This document shows, in pieces, positions 34,261-48,344 of a DNA stretch of 64,000 bases (positions within the stretch are counted from its first letter, which is position 1; each line of letters starts with the position of its first letter). Location: NCBI GenBank assembly GCA_029851415.1, contig CM056743.1, forward strand, positions 36,162,714 to 36,226,713, written 5' to 3'. The notes beneath the pieces were generated by a model. The model was not told the origin of the DNA. It saw only the letters and a program-made list of their open reading frames with translations, and searched no databases. Source of the DNA: Eretmocerus hayati (taxonomy: Eukaryota; Arthropoda; Insecta; Hymenoptera; Aphelinidae). The position numbers and the translations under genes are program-made.

Positions 34261-37200
34261 ATAACTTTGATTTCATTACCTCTAGAGTTTATGCCAGGAA
34301 TAACGATGAGTATACTCAATGAGTTAAACAACTCATTTGTGAAATAACTCTGATTTCAAATCTTCATAGCGGAAAAAACACGCGTTTGTGAATGCAACAT
34401 CATTACCATAATTTCGCCCAGATTTTCTGTTGGGTATTTGCATAATTTGCAGAAAAAATTTCAAATTCTTGCACGATGAACACGAAGTCAGTCGAGCATC
34501 GCGAGTGGCCATGAAGAAAAAAAGGAGACGAGGAATTAAAAGAAATTAGTGAATACTCAGAGTGTCTGAAGAGCACACCGTGGATTATATTTGCAATTTT
34601 ATCACGACGATTTTACCATATCTTCTTCTCATTGCCGGATACAACTGCACAGGGGTACGTGGCTTTTTCTGTCGAGCTCGCTCGCTCACTTGCGTCTCTT
34701 GCAGTTCTGCTTGTTGAATGCCAAAAATGCTTCCGAAGTCACCGAATGCTCCATGATATATTTTAATTAATGCATGAGCCGTGACGCAGAAGAGATGGGC
34801 TTAAGAGCCACCCTGGAAATAAAACATCAAAGCAGAAAGCCGACGAAGTATGCTTAAATAATCTCAATGCAAGTTGTACAATCCGAAGAACGAATCAAAT
34901 GAGAGAGTGGAAATGAAAGAGTTACGAGTGGATCTGGGTAATTAAGCCACCTATTGCTATTCGAGCTCGTTCTTCCTTCGTTTTCGAACCCTTCAACGTT
35001 TTCTTGCACATAAGGGTTTCTTTTTTTCAACGGGTGGATATTATTTTTTCTAACTCATTCGTCAAGTGAATTTGTATCTCCAGTATAGACAAAGATATGT
35101 ACATCGCAAATATTCGAGGGGGTAATAGTTACTGTATGAATTATTTTGGCCGAATCGGCGATAACGATACAGAAATTCTCGTACTTCTTACTATTGTCAT
35201 CGACAATGATTGGGTATATCAATATAATTATCCTCTGAGTTAATCCACGTATCTATACTGAAACTCGTGAAACAAAAATGGATCATCGAGCATTTCGGGT
35301 CCAACTGAATTTCTGCATTGTCATTCAAATAGCGTATTTCCTGTAAGCCAGAATTACCGATGTGGCGAAGTAATTCTACACTGAGAAGATTCATTGACCA
35401 GGTCTTTATAATGGTAGTAATTAAAACTCAAAATTCATGAAGGAATCCGTGATGCGATGCGCAAAAGGACTAGGATTAGCGCCCAGTAAGTAGTACAACA
35501 TCGTTTAAGTCAGACAGGAAGAAAATTGTTTTGCTGCCCCTACAATCATCAATGTCATCCGTTTGACTTTTCTTCCACGACATGAATACACACACACGTG
35601 CATTAGTTTTTTTGCTCGGGGATATAACATCACGCTCTATATATCAAATTTCTGTCGTACAAGTATATATCCACCCCACGTCCTCGACAAGCTTCGTCTC
35701 TCGATTTTGCTTCCTACAGCTTCTGCAAGCCGCTGAGAGGCCAAACAAGAGAACCTCTTCAGTCATGGTTCGAGGCGGAATACAATAATTAGTGGGAGTA
35801 ATTAGTGCCAATTAACGTGAGGGAAGAGGCTTGAAACCGAGGCTCTTAGCTTTTGCGCCCTTTGTATTCTGTGGGTCTTTTTTGTGCAGTTCCCTGCAGA
35901 TTTGTCGATTTTTTTTACCTCCACCCTTTCCGGTGATATCCATGCAAACTCGAGAGCGGGTTACCCTCGATGAAGCGATTATTTTGCTTTTGCTCTGTGT
36001 ATGGATGGATGGATGGATTTGTGCACAGCTAATTGCAGTTTTCAACGGAGTTATTATTGAGCATTATGTGAAATGCGAGGAACATCTTATCGTCTTGCAT
36101 ACTGTTATCGTATAATCATTTTTCATCGAACCAGCTGATTAACCATCAAAGCTAGCTGATTTTGGAAAAATCAGCTCGAATATCCAAGAAAAAATGACAC
36201 AGTTTCGCCAAATTTTGATTTTAGTAGCAGTTAAAAATCGATATTGATCGCTGATAGGGACCAGACTCACGATGCTAATATATGAAGTTAATGCAGTGGA
36301 CTCGCTAAATGTTTTCAGCTACGAACCAAAATTCTCAAAAAATGAGATTTCCGATCTCCGGAAGGAGTTCATCTTGCACGAGTGGTTAATATTAGGCGTT
36401 GATAATCATAGAGTGCATTTTTATAGTTAGGAATGTATTATATCTCCAGCCAAGGATTGTAAGAGCACGAGTTGTATCGTTGCATATCGTTTTCTGTGTT
36501 CTTTAACATATCGAAAAATATTTGGAGTTCCCTTGAACTTGCGAAACGAACCAAAAAAGCGCTCGATGATCTCCCAGAAATGTTTTGTTTGATAAATGGA
36601 AATATCTGTTGGACCTGGATTAGCAATAATAACCAACTTTTATCGCTAAAAATTGTTTGCTATGATCTCGAGCATTCACGAACAGTGCAAATATTTCTCG
36701 AGCCTAGTTCAGCGATAACACCGCACCAACTTCACTGCGACAAATCGGTTATTTTTTGACATTGAATTTCGAATATATGCACAGGATGGAGGCCATTCGT
36801 AGCCAGCACCCTTTGTTGTGAACAAATTCTCTTCCTGCACCGACGACCTTGTTCGCCATGCACCCAAGGAAGCTGCTTCGTGGCACGCCAGAATTTGGCT
36901 ATAAACGGTCAATTCTGAACACTACCGATCGGACCTCATTGTGTAAGTACACAATGCAGCCAGAAGTTTCTCTATCGTACCGTTTGGGTCGGGTGCGAAT
37001 TCTTCACTGTTTCCATTATAGTCTCGTCCCTTAATCCGCCAAACTACCCCTATATCCACTACTTGCAATTCAAAAAATGGCAGCTGGTAAACTGTTCCGG
37101 AGCACCACCATAATCTATAACGCCACGAATATGCAGGGTCAAGTATTCGTGGCTTTATAACACGACGAGCACCTCTCAATGCTTTATAGAAAGACTTTAG

Positions 37201-40200
37201 CCAACGCGGGCACCGCAATTCATCCGGATAATGCGCGCGGTATATCCGCTAGCTTTATGGCTTGATAAGCGAAGGGACGCCGCCAACCTCCTACCCCTTG
37301 AAAGTAAGACCATACCGATGAGAGCCCTAATTTTGGTGATGCTTGCTCAGCTGCGGCCTCTCCTTCTCTCTTATTCGCCAGCATACTCGAGTGGATCGTG
37401 GCTTGCACCATTGTTTCGGTTAAATAGTTCCTGATAGTTGCCACTTGCTTCATAATCGCGTGCCATTTAGTTTACCGGATTCAGCAAGAGTTCCAGGATC
37501 GTCCAACGGTCGGGGCTACGTGATTTCAGTACCAACCACTTCTTTTCTTGGTAACATACTAGTGTTTATGCATGGCCTCGGAAATGGCCGGAATCTCGTG
37601 GGTTTATCGGCAGGTGTCGTAAATTCCATGAAATTTTTGATAACTATGTGAATTTTTCGAGAAATCGTAGCACATGCTGTCATCGTGAAAGTACGTCACA
37701 TGAATTATCCAAATTAGAATCAAATCGTTTGTAATAAGAGATGCTTCATCATTTCAAGTGAAACCTCTTTCATCTCAGTTTCGTATACAGATTGGATAGC
37801 TGTGATGTTGAGTATTTCTGCGGCTACAGACATAAGTTTAGAAATCAAAAATCAGTTTCATGCTTTTCTACTCAAGGCAGGTGATAGAAAATGAATCATT
37901 CGAAGGTTGCTGAGTGAATTGATTTTTTTTCTAGCATTTCAGTGGTTGAGCATCTTTCTAATGAGCTTGGATGTCTTCGTTTCCAATACAGAGGAATGAA
38001 TCATCTCCATGAATGAGTGGCAAACGCTTTTTATGGTATGATTCATGAAAGTTGATCTAACTTTTTTAATCTGATTCGCGGGTACTCACTGGTAAATAAC
38101 GTGTTACTCAACAAATGAGACACGACTTTTATCGTAGAAGTTTTGGAACATCAGGTTCATTTTCGATGAGTGGTTTCAAGAAAAAAAAAACCATGCGATT
38201 CTCTTGAGACTTACATTTTGATGAGTTGCCTCAATGACTCATTTCCATGTATAGTTCAATACGTATCACAGATTGGAGCCTTAAAATAGAAAAATCGAAA
38301 TCGACGAGAGGGTTGAAAATAAGGAATATCTGGTTTCTGAATCAGAGAAAAGTGAAGTATCTACAAGGGCTGATGTTGACTTTGTCTGATTAGTAGTGTG
38401 ATATCCTACCTTCTACCATCAGATTGTGATCAAACGGGATCCCCGATTTGCAGCTATGTACCTCAAGTACCCAATTTTCTATGCTATCGTGCCAAACTAC
38501 TTGCCCTTTCTTCTTCTGGCTTTTATTCTCTATCTTGATAGGCATCATTCCGATCGACTCTCTAATCTCACCCCATGCATACGTGCCATCCAGATTTATT
38601 GCGAAGTCGTTTCTGTAAGGAGCCCGCGGCCGATCACCCACCGTGGCATAAATGAGAGATGGGGGATACGAAAAGGGAGAGCCGCCAAAGGTAAGCACTC
38701 TCCACCCTATACATGTGTGTAGGTGAACAAAGCGTTATTGCTAACTGTATTAATACTCGAGAAATTCTTGATTCCTTGGCAGAGTGGAGTTCCAAACTGT
38801 TTTGTTACACGTTTATGACGATAGAGATGGGAGTTCACGTGACGATGGTCGTATTAGTTTGGGCGATGTTTCTATCAGACAACGAGTAAGCCTGTAGGCG
38901 GTCCAGTTTACCGATCTCCAGCAGACTAAACTATTCCTATATAGACTGCTGGAGTAATTCAATATTTCAAGTTAATTGGTGCCGTGGCATTAGATTTGAC
39001 AAATATAAAGTCAATTCAGCTTGAAAAATGAATTCAACGATCAAAGTTAGGAGGGTAAGCGATTATTGTTATCAAATTTAGGTTCGATAGTTGTGCTTCG
39101 AATTCGGACGATTCTGAAAATCTGGCATGGCCCTGACAGTCTCAATTCATTGAAAAATGAAGTACTTATGTTGAGTTGGTTTTTTGCTAGTCATTCAGTG
39201 TGAGAAGTCATTCTTGAAAGTTAGTGATTCAAAGATCAAATATCCATTTCGACAGTAATTCAGAACGATGCTGATTCATTGATTGCTTGTAATTTTTCAT
39301 TGTATAATTAAGATTTTTTGTCAACTTTTCTTTGAAATAAGTATATTTGAATTATTTTACCGAATTAGTCAATGACATTCCCTAATAATTGACAGTCAAG
39401 TTGCCTGCATTAGGGACTTCTAATCAACTACCATCGATGATGGTTTCCTGGTCCTATGCCTCTGTACACAACCCAAATAAAAGTCACTCTTGGAAAGTGA
39501 TTCATTTTGTTAGATTTTATCATGTTCGAAGATGATTGTTGAGCGGTTCTGTGTCGACTTGCTAAGGGGACTGGCAGGATATTCCAAGATTTCATTCAGG
39601 GTAATAATTATGGATACCACGTGGTACAGCTCTTCCAAAGAACTGCATATTATAAAAGTTGTATTGTGCACTCACTTCCATGAATATGTGAGTACGCTTT
39701 CCTGATAAACTGTGCTCATTCATTCATAAGACAGGTTCCACGAAGGGACAGGTGGAGCTTGCATATTACAATCAAAAAGATCATAATGGGATCGAAAAAG
39801 GTGTATTCACGGTAAGCGTGTGGGAGGAGTAATACATGTAATGAATTGCGCGTGATAACAAGGAATAGCAAAATGACCAAGCTCCCTTCGCGCTCTTCTG
39901 TTCCGCGCGTATTCAATTTCCAGCCTCTTTCACGCATGACAATTTAGACATCATTAAATAGAAACAGTGGAAGTAATGAGAGGCATACTGTGGAAAAATG
40001 GCCGACCTTACCCGTCCTCTTTTTTTATATTTGTTCCCTGCGTCTCATTTTACCGCCTCTTTCTTTCTTTCTCTTTCTTTGTCCTTTTCGCCTGGTCACG
40101 AATTCTAAGGGATGTTCTCGCGGTAAAATCGCAGGTTTTTTCGCTTTTCTGCTCATTTTCTCTCTAGCTGGTGCATCATTAATTTTGAACTTTTTCAGCT

Positions 40201-40683
40201 CTTTCAAAAAGTTTTCCCTGAACTCCAAAGTATGTATAGAAATGGAGCTGGCTATCACGAGCGTAGATTATGGTATCTTTTATTACTTTGAAATGTTACA
40301 TTTGGAATTCGATCGCCGTTTAAATCACTGAGACATTGATATCTGATCAAAAATATAAAGAGTTTACACAGTTCAAATTGAATTCCAATGGAATTGATTT
40401 CAACGAATTCGGTAAAGCTCCATAGACTAACTCTGGTACTTAGGGTATCTCAAGGGTTCTACAGTTTATTTTGAATATACCCTTAGATCAGTTGATCCTG
40501 AAGTATTATATGAGCAGTTCTGCGTAAACTTACTCGAAACAGACTCAAAAATGGACGAAAGGCAAAACTGAACTTCTGAGCTCGTAAGGTGGATTTTTTC
40601 ACTACTAATATCATCTAGATCGAGGATCAAAACTAAAAAGTATTGGAAGTTGAAAAAAATTTTTCTCAATATCGTTATTTCGC
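34261..40683. other. Long stretch without an identified gene; GC-richer 36850-37640
   Basis: I read the open frames here (for example minus 36922-37218, minus 38390-38698, plus 39990-40331) and could not match any to a protein family or a consistent splice pattern. The 36850-37640 block is richer in GC and CpG and may be regulatory. AT-rich sequence dominates elsewhere. Confidence 0.35.
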
Positions 40684-41252
40684 TACGGAAATGACAGGTA
40701 CGGAAATGACATTTCGTGTTTGATCGGTGAATACGGATCGGGGAGTTAACGAATCGCTTATTCCGCTTAGCACGGTCTTTTGCACACCAAATACTTGCAG
40801 AAAGTCGGACGAGAATGCAGATTATCGATATTTGAACCTTGTTGCGAGATGCGTACGGAAATGACACTCTCATTTACCGCGGCAATTTTTCGAAGAAGAG
40901 CACGCCGCCACTTCTCGGAATTGGAGCAATGGGTGTTAATACCGCAGCTGTTTGATAGTTTGAAGCGAGAGGATCAAAATTCGCCCATGAGCGAACGCTT
41001 ACAAGTTTATGGAAGCTCTCACGCACCACATATTGTCAAAACAGTAATTTTGGCGCGAATTCGGAGACATAATGTACACACAGCGTTGAGCGGATAAACG
41101 AACTAGTCGCGACTTCTAAACTATGAAAACATGTTCAAAATATACCCAAATTTGATGTCTTTTTGTGGAGAAATCGTTAAGAAGTCGTATGTCTTCATAG
41201 CGTGCCCTTGAACGTCGAATTTTGGGGTGCGGACATGGTACGGAAATGACAT
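40684..41252 (+). repeat. Four exact copies of TACGGAAATGACA
   Basis: The 13-mer occurs at 40684-40696, 40699-40711, 40854-40866 and 41240-41252, always on the same strand. Spacings are 15, 155 and 386 bases. It may be the leftover of a diverged repeat or a set of protein-binding sites. No gene is visible. Confidence 0.7.
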
Positions 41253-43423
41253 TTTGACCCCTAATTCGCAATTTTCGACCCTTAAATCTCGAGACAGGTC
41301 TAATATGACTTTTCGCTAAGGAAGAGCACAAAAAAATACACAAGAAACGTGTTTTGCACAATCGATTGAGAACACGTAGACGCCGCAATAGGCCGAGACA
41401 CATTGGGAGCAAGTTTATGCATAGAACTGCTCATATGCTAGCTCATCTTCAAGATCCCAGCCCCATCAAAAAATTTCTGTCTGGTAATGAATTAAATGGC
41501 AACGAAAATCTCATAAAAGATATTACTCAAAATTCTGCGTCTCATTCGTATTTTTTTCTTTTTTTTTTGTAATCTACTCTCTGAATCTGACTGACTTTTC
41601 CTATCCAAGTTTAGACTATCAAGCCGAGTCATTCTAGTGCAACTGACCCTGAAAATGACTCTATTATTGAATTCGACTGATGATAGCTCTTCGACAATGT
41701 TGACTAGTGAGGATATAATTCCAACATATACTTTAGCCACCATCATGAAAATCAGTCAGGATACACACAACTTGGGATCAAATTCCAGCGGTCGCTCAAA
41801 AATTTTCATGGATTTGCTCGGAGTGTAACTAACTTCTGAAGATATTTCAGTCTAGTGTGTTTTTTTCTTCTATTGAAGTCGATTTGAGGAGGCCTGTATT
41901 CAACGTTTTTGATAACGATTCGAGCAATAAGTTGTTGCGATATAGTGAAAATTTGCCACCAGACTTGACCATAGTAAGGAGAAGTCCAAGCTTGCAGAGC
42001 ACGAATCTTTACGAAATTTTGAGAATCATCTTGTTGATATATCCTGAGATATAGCTATAAAGATTAGCATTGTCAGTATATGTATATCTGTGTGTATGAC
42101 TTTATGAAGATGAACCAACGTGGGCAATGCTAATCTCTAGTTGTACCTTGGAATAGGAGGCCCATGGGACTAAACTCTTGGAGTTATCTTCATTTCTTAC
42201 TAGAACAAGATGATTCCTTGAGTTTTGTCAACATCCTTATTTTGCAAGATTCGACCTCACCTTGTAACTCTGCATTAAAAAACCTTAGTTCCATAAATCG
42301 ACTTGCATCGTACGGTCCAGGAATGATTAAGATATGGAATTTAGGAATCCTTGTGATGCATCATGTGTTTACCATGTAAAAATTTTAATGCCGATCGAAT
42401 TTCATGTATAAAACTCAGTAGCAATACCAACTGCATCGTCAATCATTCACCGATTCGAGCTCAGTGTTATTCTCGACGGATGAAGCTTGCAAAAGCTGAA
42501 ATCTGCGAGAAGAAATGATTCGACACTCTCGGCTCCGAATGACGTTTTGCTGTCCGGTATAAAACGTTCGATGTTGTTTTTGCAAGTCATCGATTTAATC
42601 GGATCAGCTATATATAACAGCATATACAGCTTTAAGCTTCCACACCCACGCACAATCAAATACAACAAGACCTTGTAAACAAGTACAGTGGCGGATGAGT
42701 TAGCTATACGTAGAGGGGTCGAGTATGTTGAACACGCGCTAATAAGGGCGGCCGGTACGCGTTCGATGTGGCTTTCCCTTGAAAATCTAGAGAATTTTCC
42801 ATCGCTCGATGAATTGCCAGCCCGTCTGAGCAGTGGCCGCAAGCTCTGCAATGTTTCAATACCTCTCTCTAATTAGCTTCGGCGGATCAGCAGCGGCCCG
42901 GATGACTCGAGAATGCAAGCGTTACGGCGCATTAATTAATTCTCCCAACTGGTCAGTAGTGAAGTAGCATAGTGCTTGCACCACGCCGAGCCATCGTTGG
43001 AGCCGAGCCGCGCCGCCACCCCCGGGCGATTTTTTCTCGCTCGGCGATGGGAAAAAAAATCATTATTAAAATATTTTAAGCCACGGAGATTTCTAACTTG
43101 GCTTGGTTACACTGAACCGATAATTCGCGAGACGAACTCCTTCCTCACCTTGCGTGGGATTCTTATCTTTTTGCTTTGTGAAGCGATCGCAAACTATCGC
43201 GATAAGTATGCGTTCATTGAATACTTGTTCATGGTAATCCTCGAGATGAAATTTTTCCTGTTAAAAACTGCTCATTGAAAATTTTTGAGAATTTTAATCG
43301 TTGCGTGCCAGAGCTGTGAAATGTGAGTTCAAAAACGGATACTGGCAGAACTTGCGACTATACACATTTTTAGTTCAGCCACAATTTCAGGGAGGAAGTA
43401 TAGGCTCTGCAAATCCATTTTTC
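41253..43423. other. Non-coding; small inverted repeat at 42062-42135; GC-rich patch 42680-43040
   Basis: GATTAGCATTG (42062-42072) pairs with CAATGCTAATC (42125-42135). The 42680-43040 patch is GC- and CpG-rich with overlapping open frames on both strands, none recognisable. Confidence 0.4.
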
Positions 43424-43637
43424 TTAAGGCGATGCGGTCACCATGCGCCATGCACGCTGAAAGTTATTCGCATTTTTGTTCGATACACTTCCGATTTGGG
43501 CTAAACAAGGAGAAGACGAATACTTATGTATTATTATCCAACTTGAATTCGTCTTCTCGGCGTTTGGCTCAAATCGCAAGAGAATTGGATAAAAGTGCAA
43601 ATAACTTTCAGCGTGCACGGTGACTGCATCGCCTTAT
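43424..43637. mobile_element. Foldback MITE, family M copy 1
   Basis: It begins TTAAGGCGATGCGGTCACC and ends GGTGACTGCATCGCCTTAT. CACGCTGAAAGTTATTCGCA pairs with TGCAAATAACTTTCAGCGTG, and GGCTAAAC-AGGAGAAGACGA pairs with TCGTCTTCTCGGCGTTTGGC. Almost the whole element can fold into one hairpin. Relatives lie at 48155-48305 and 48345-48516. Confidence 0.85.
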
Positions 43638-43984
43638 TCAGAAAAAAGTTTCGAGACTGTACTAAAATTTGCTGGTGCTCTTATGTAACAGTTTCCTGTA
43701 TATTACTCATTCAATTTGTAACTACTGTGGAATTTGACCGTCGGATATTTGCTACCAAGGAGTGCGAAGACAGCTGAGGAGCAGGCTTGACGTGTACTCG
43801 CAACGGACGTGTTTACGCCTCCGACGGAAACTTTTTGATACTTTCTTCATCTCTCTTACTAGACTTTGAACAGGAGAAATAAGTGCTCAAAATTCAAATA
43901 CCTGAGATTAGATAGATTTTTCTCTACTTACAAGTTACAGTATTTTAGATTGAATCAAACATCTTTCACACCTGATGTTCTCTA

Positions 43985-45560
43985 GGGCACCTAGGTGAAC
44001 CAGTATTTGAGGGGCCATTTGGGATCCAGTACTCGGGATGACCGTCGAAATCAAGTACTTGAGGTGAAATTCGTGACTTAGTTCTCAAAGTGACTCTGGT
44101 GATCAAGCACGCTATGTGAGACTCATGACCTAGTTCATGGGTCATGGCTCAGGGTGAAACTTGTGATCAAGTACTTGAGGTCACATCCGTGATCAAGTCC
44201 TCAAAATGACTCTGGTGATCAAGCACTCCAGGTGATACTCGTCATCTAGTAGTATTCGTGATCCAGCGTTCGAGGCGATACTTGTGATCAAGTATTCAGG
44301 ATGGTACTCGTGATGCATTTTTCAAGGTGATGATCGTGATACAGTACTTGAGGTGGCATTCGTGATCCAGAACTCGAAGTGATACTCGTGATCAATCTCT
44401 TGAGGTGATATTCATGTGCCAGTATTCCGAGTTGAACTCTGGATCACGAGTATAATCGCTGACTTGATCACGTGTATAAATTGAGTACTGAATTACAAAT
44501 ATCACCTCGAGTACTGTATGTGTTATCTCGATTATTCGACCACCAGTTTTACCTCGAGTACAATCACGAATGTCTCCTCGAGAACTGGATCACGAATGTT
44601 ACCTCGATTATTATTTGATCACTGGTGTCACCTTGAGTACTGGATTACGAGTGTCACTCTAATTACTGGATCATGAGTGTCACCCCGAGTTCCCACCTCT
44701 GTTACTGGACCCGAGTGTTCTCTCGAGCTCTGGATCGCAAGTGTCACTTCGAGTACTGGATCACGAGTATCATCTCGAGTACTGGATCACGAATGTTATC
44801 TCGACTATTTGATCACCAGTGTCACCTCGAGCACTGGATTACGAGTATCACTCTAAGTATTGAATTATGAGTATCACCCCGAGTTCCCACCTCTGTTACT
44901 CGATCCGAGTGTCCCCTCGAGCTCTGGATCGCGAGTGTCACTTTGAGTACTGGATCACGAGTATCACCTCGAGTTCTCGATCACGAATGTCAACTTGAAT
45001 ACTGGATTACGATAGCCATCCCGAATACTAAATCATGAGTGTCACCTGGAGTACTAGATCACGAGTATTACCTCGAAAGCTGAATGACGAGTGTCATTTC
45101 GAGTACTGGGTCACGGTTATCACCTTGAGTACTAGATCACGAGTATCACCTCGAGTTCTGGATCACGAATGTCAACTCGAGTACTGGAGTACGATAGCTC
45201 TTCCGAGTACTAAATCATGAGTGTCACCTCGAGTACTGGATCACGAGTGTCACTTCGAGTACTGGGTCACGGTTATCACCTTGAGTACTGGATCACGAGT
45301 ATCACCTCGAGTACTGGATCACGAATGTGATCTGGCTTACTTGATCACGAGTGTCACTTCAAGTGCTGGATCACGAGTATTGCCTTCAGTACAATCACGT
45401 GGGTCACCTCGGAGCCCGTGTCACGCGTATCGACTTGAGTTCTGAAACACGAATGCCTCCTCGAGTGATTGATTACCAGTGTTATCTTGAGTATTTCTTT
45501 ACGAGTGCCACATAAAGTACTTGAACACGAAGATTACTGTGAGTACCCGCCGAAATCTGG
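43985..45560. repeat. 26-bp minisatellite with an internal orientation switch
   Basis: The consensus unit is CACCTCGAGTACTGGATCAC plus GAGTGT (26 bases), about 60 degenerate copies. From 43985 to about 44435 the units read in reverse (GTGATACTCGTGATCAAGTACTCGAGG style); from about 44440 to 45560 they read forward. Near the right end they fade. The open frames over it simply translate the repeat. Confidence 0.9.
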
Positions 45561-47130
45561 AGAGTCAAAATCAACTGGTTTTCAACATCTCGGGACCAAA
45601 AGCTCAGAAATTCTGAAATCTTTCGATTCCATCAATATCTTCAATTTGTGACACGATGGAGCTGAGCATTTGTGGAATCCACGAGCGGGTTGACCTAGAG
45701 TGTATTATAGGCTAGTCCACTAGTTGACAACTATTTTGTCCAAAATGAGTTCCGGTATAATTTCCATTAATCTTGCACATAATCTTTCCTAGCATTCATA
45801 TGAAAATGAGTAAAAGTGCCATTACTAAATATCACGTGAAACTACTAGATTGGTAAAACGGATCTCCAGGATTGCCAACCTTTTCTCTCATCAAATAGGT
45901 ACCATTGACAAAGAAACAAGTCACTCGAATCCGGTTCGGCGGTTACGCAAATCAATCCTATCAATCGAATCAAACGCCGATGTTTAAGAGCTTCTTATTC
46001 GCTATAAGCATTTCGTAAAGCGCGCGCAAACATCCCCTCAGTGCGACACACGGAATCACCTTTCAGCAAAGGGAAAGCATTAACCTCTACGTAAAACGTT
46101 AGAGGTTGTATCACATACGTCCTGGGAATCGTCAGAGACAGATCATCACGCTCGAACGATCGTGAACCGTCAAACGCTCGCATACGTTATTGCTCTTGGT
46201 CGACCAGGACGACCTATAGGTAACTTATCCAAGGCTAACCTTGGCATCGCAAGCATCATCGCGAACACAGACAGACTCGACAATGAATAATTAAGTGATC
46301 CCTTTAATCCTACGTCTCGTGTTTGCGTTTTCCAACCGGCCAATGTATGTATTTGTACGATAGCAGACTCGACGGAATTCAAAGCTTGGGAAGCTTTGAC
46401 ATATAGAAGAGCGCGGGCTTCCGAATACCTATCACCGTCGAACGGAATGGTTGAGTATTACAGTAGGTATATAGACACGTATATGGGGGAAGTCGAAACC
46501 GATGATCGTATCCCGACGATGTCGACACAATTGGGGCCGGACTTCCGATCCAAGTAGTCGGACGCTGACCCGTGTCGTAACGTTTGCCCAAGCTCGACTT
46601 GTCTCGTTTACTCTTAGTCTCTGACTCCTACCCCTCTCTCCTGCCTTTTAGTGCCTAGAGCGACACGCTTTAATCAGCTGCAATTGGAAAAATATCAGAG
46701 GGTAGTTTTCTGTGGTGTGGCTGTAGGCAAAAGGAGAGGTGGTCTCTCATCTAGAAGAGTTTTTAAGCTTTTTTGTGATCAATGAGATCGAATGAGAGTT
46801 TGAGGGTTTGAGGGTGGATAGTTAGCAGTGAAAGGATGCCTTTGGGCTGTGAATGATGAGAGGGTAGTTTTTCGCTCGATCGACTTTGCCTTTAAATTCA
46901 TGCGTTTGCATACGGTGGAGCTTGGAATTAACATTTCGAATGGACGTGTTTGCTCAGTTGTCCTGTAGCACAACTGATCCTTCGATATTGCTTCAAAGCT
47001 TCTTTTACCAAAGCAATGACGTATGTACATGTGTTTGATTGAACGTCAGTATTACTATTTCCGGATCGTGTTGTATCAAATCTGACTATATACTTTCCGG
47101 GTATCGGAAATTTTGTCAACATTGAGATCG
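45561..47130. other. Non-coding; CpG-richer 45990-46600
   Basis: No protein family or RNA gene was recognised in either strand. Confidence 0.35.
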
Positions 47131-47230
47131 TTATATCGTCGCCCCCGACGAAGAAAGACACGTCCCCATTTAAGAATGCATTGGGAGAACAATGGGAGGT
47201 GTTTTTCTTCTTCGGGGACGACGATATACA
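47131..47230. repeat. 100-bp hairpin
   Basis: TTATATCGTCGCCCCCGACG, AAGAAAGACACGTCCCCATT and, in reverse, AATGGGAGGTGTTTTTCTTC and TTCGGGGACGACGATATA pair over about 43 bases per arm around a ~15-base loop. The size and few mismatches resemble a precursor hairpin or a small foldback element. Confidence 0.75.
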
Positions 47231-48154
47231 AGGGTGCAATAATTTCAAGTCTGTCATTTGATGCGACAAAACCTTGGAAAATCTGTAAGGGCAAGCTGAT
47301 CTTCGGAATCGCCCTTTATCTTTTCTTAGGGTGGATAGTAGATAGATAGATAGATTCAGATTTTATTCTGCCTATAGGCAAAAATCAGATATTATCACAT
47401 ATATGCGCAGATTATTACAGAATATTCGACTCAAAAATGGTTACCCAAATTGCATATGAAGAAAAAATAACTTGAAGAAGAAATATCATACATATAGATA
47501 TAGTAGTAACATTTTGGAACCTGCAATGGTGCATGACCATAGACCAGTTGGCAGCTGCTTTTTATTCGACTTCAACACTTCTTTGGACTGATACGGTACT
47601 GAATTAGGAAACCTGTGATTCGAATGGGTTAAAATCTGGGACTCAAAGTCACGGAAAGTCAAAAACTTGGAAATCAAGCATTTGAAGGATTGAGAATTCA
47701 TAGGACCGAATTCGGAAGAGCAAATGGTCAGACAAGCGGGAGGGCAAAATTTGGGAACGATCCAAGTTCATTTCGGAAGTACTGTTCCGAGATTTTCGGC
47801 CCCTCAAATATTCATCCCCGATCTCTGCCAATCCAAATTTTGATTGTTTTTAATTTTTGTCTTTCCGAGCATTCTAATTTTTACCTTCCCGAATCTTGGC
47901 ATATCGAATTTTTGTCCTTCCAAATGTTTGTATTCTGGATTTCGAAAGAACGATTTGTTCATTCATAATTTTACCTTCCGAATTTTGGATTCCCCGGGAT
48001 TCAGCTGTCCTCATTCTTGTCTCTTCAAAAAAATCGTACTCACTCTGATTATCGAGTCAACTGCACTTTGTTTGACGAAACTGCTTAGAAGTATAATATC
48101 GTAAACCAACAATTATTGTTGGATAGCTTGTCTTCTAAAATGCTTTTCAGCCTT
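47231..48154. other. Non-coding; degenerate CCTTCCGAATTTTT-like words at 47640-48030
   Basis: A loose pattern of TTCCGAAT/TTTTTG words recurs on both strands in 47640-48030. It is too diverged to define a unit with confidence. Confidence 0.35.
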
Positions 48155-48305
48155 GCACGCTGAAAGTTATTCGCACTTTTATCAAATTTGCTTGCGATGT
48201 GGGTGAAACGACGAGAAGACCCGCGTTTATTATCATCTAACTCGAGTTCGTCTTCTCGTCGTTTCGCCCAAATCGCAAGAGAATTGGATAAAATTGCGAA
48301 TTACA
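48155..48305. mobile_element. Foldback MITE, family M copy 2
   Basis: It starts GCACGCTGAAAGTTATTCGC and holds ACGACGAGAAGACC with its partner GTCTTCTCGTCGTTTCGCCC, then CAAATCGCAAGAGAATTGG. The outer TTAAGGCGATGCGGTCACC end is missing at the left. Confidence 0.8.
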
Positions 48306-48344
48306 AAGTGCCTATATTATAGGTTAGGAGGAGCCTGCGCTTAC

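Noticed and set aside
44673..45651. Chain of open frames with STGSRVSPRVLDHEC-like repeats as a repeat protein
   Set aside because: It is the translation of the 26-bp minisatellite, whose unit is not a multiple of three.
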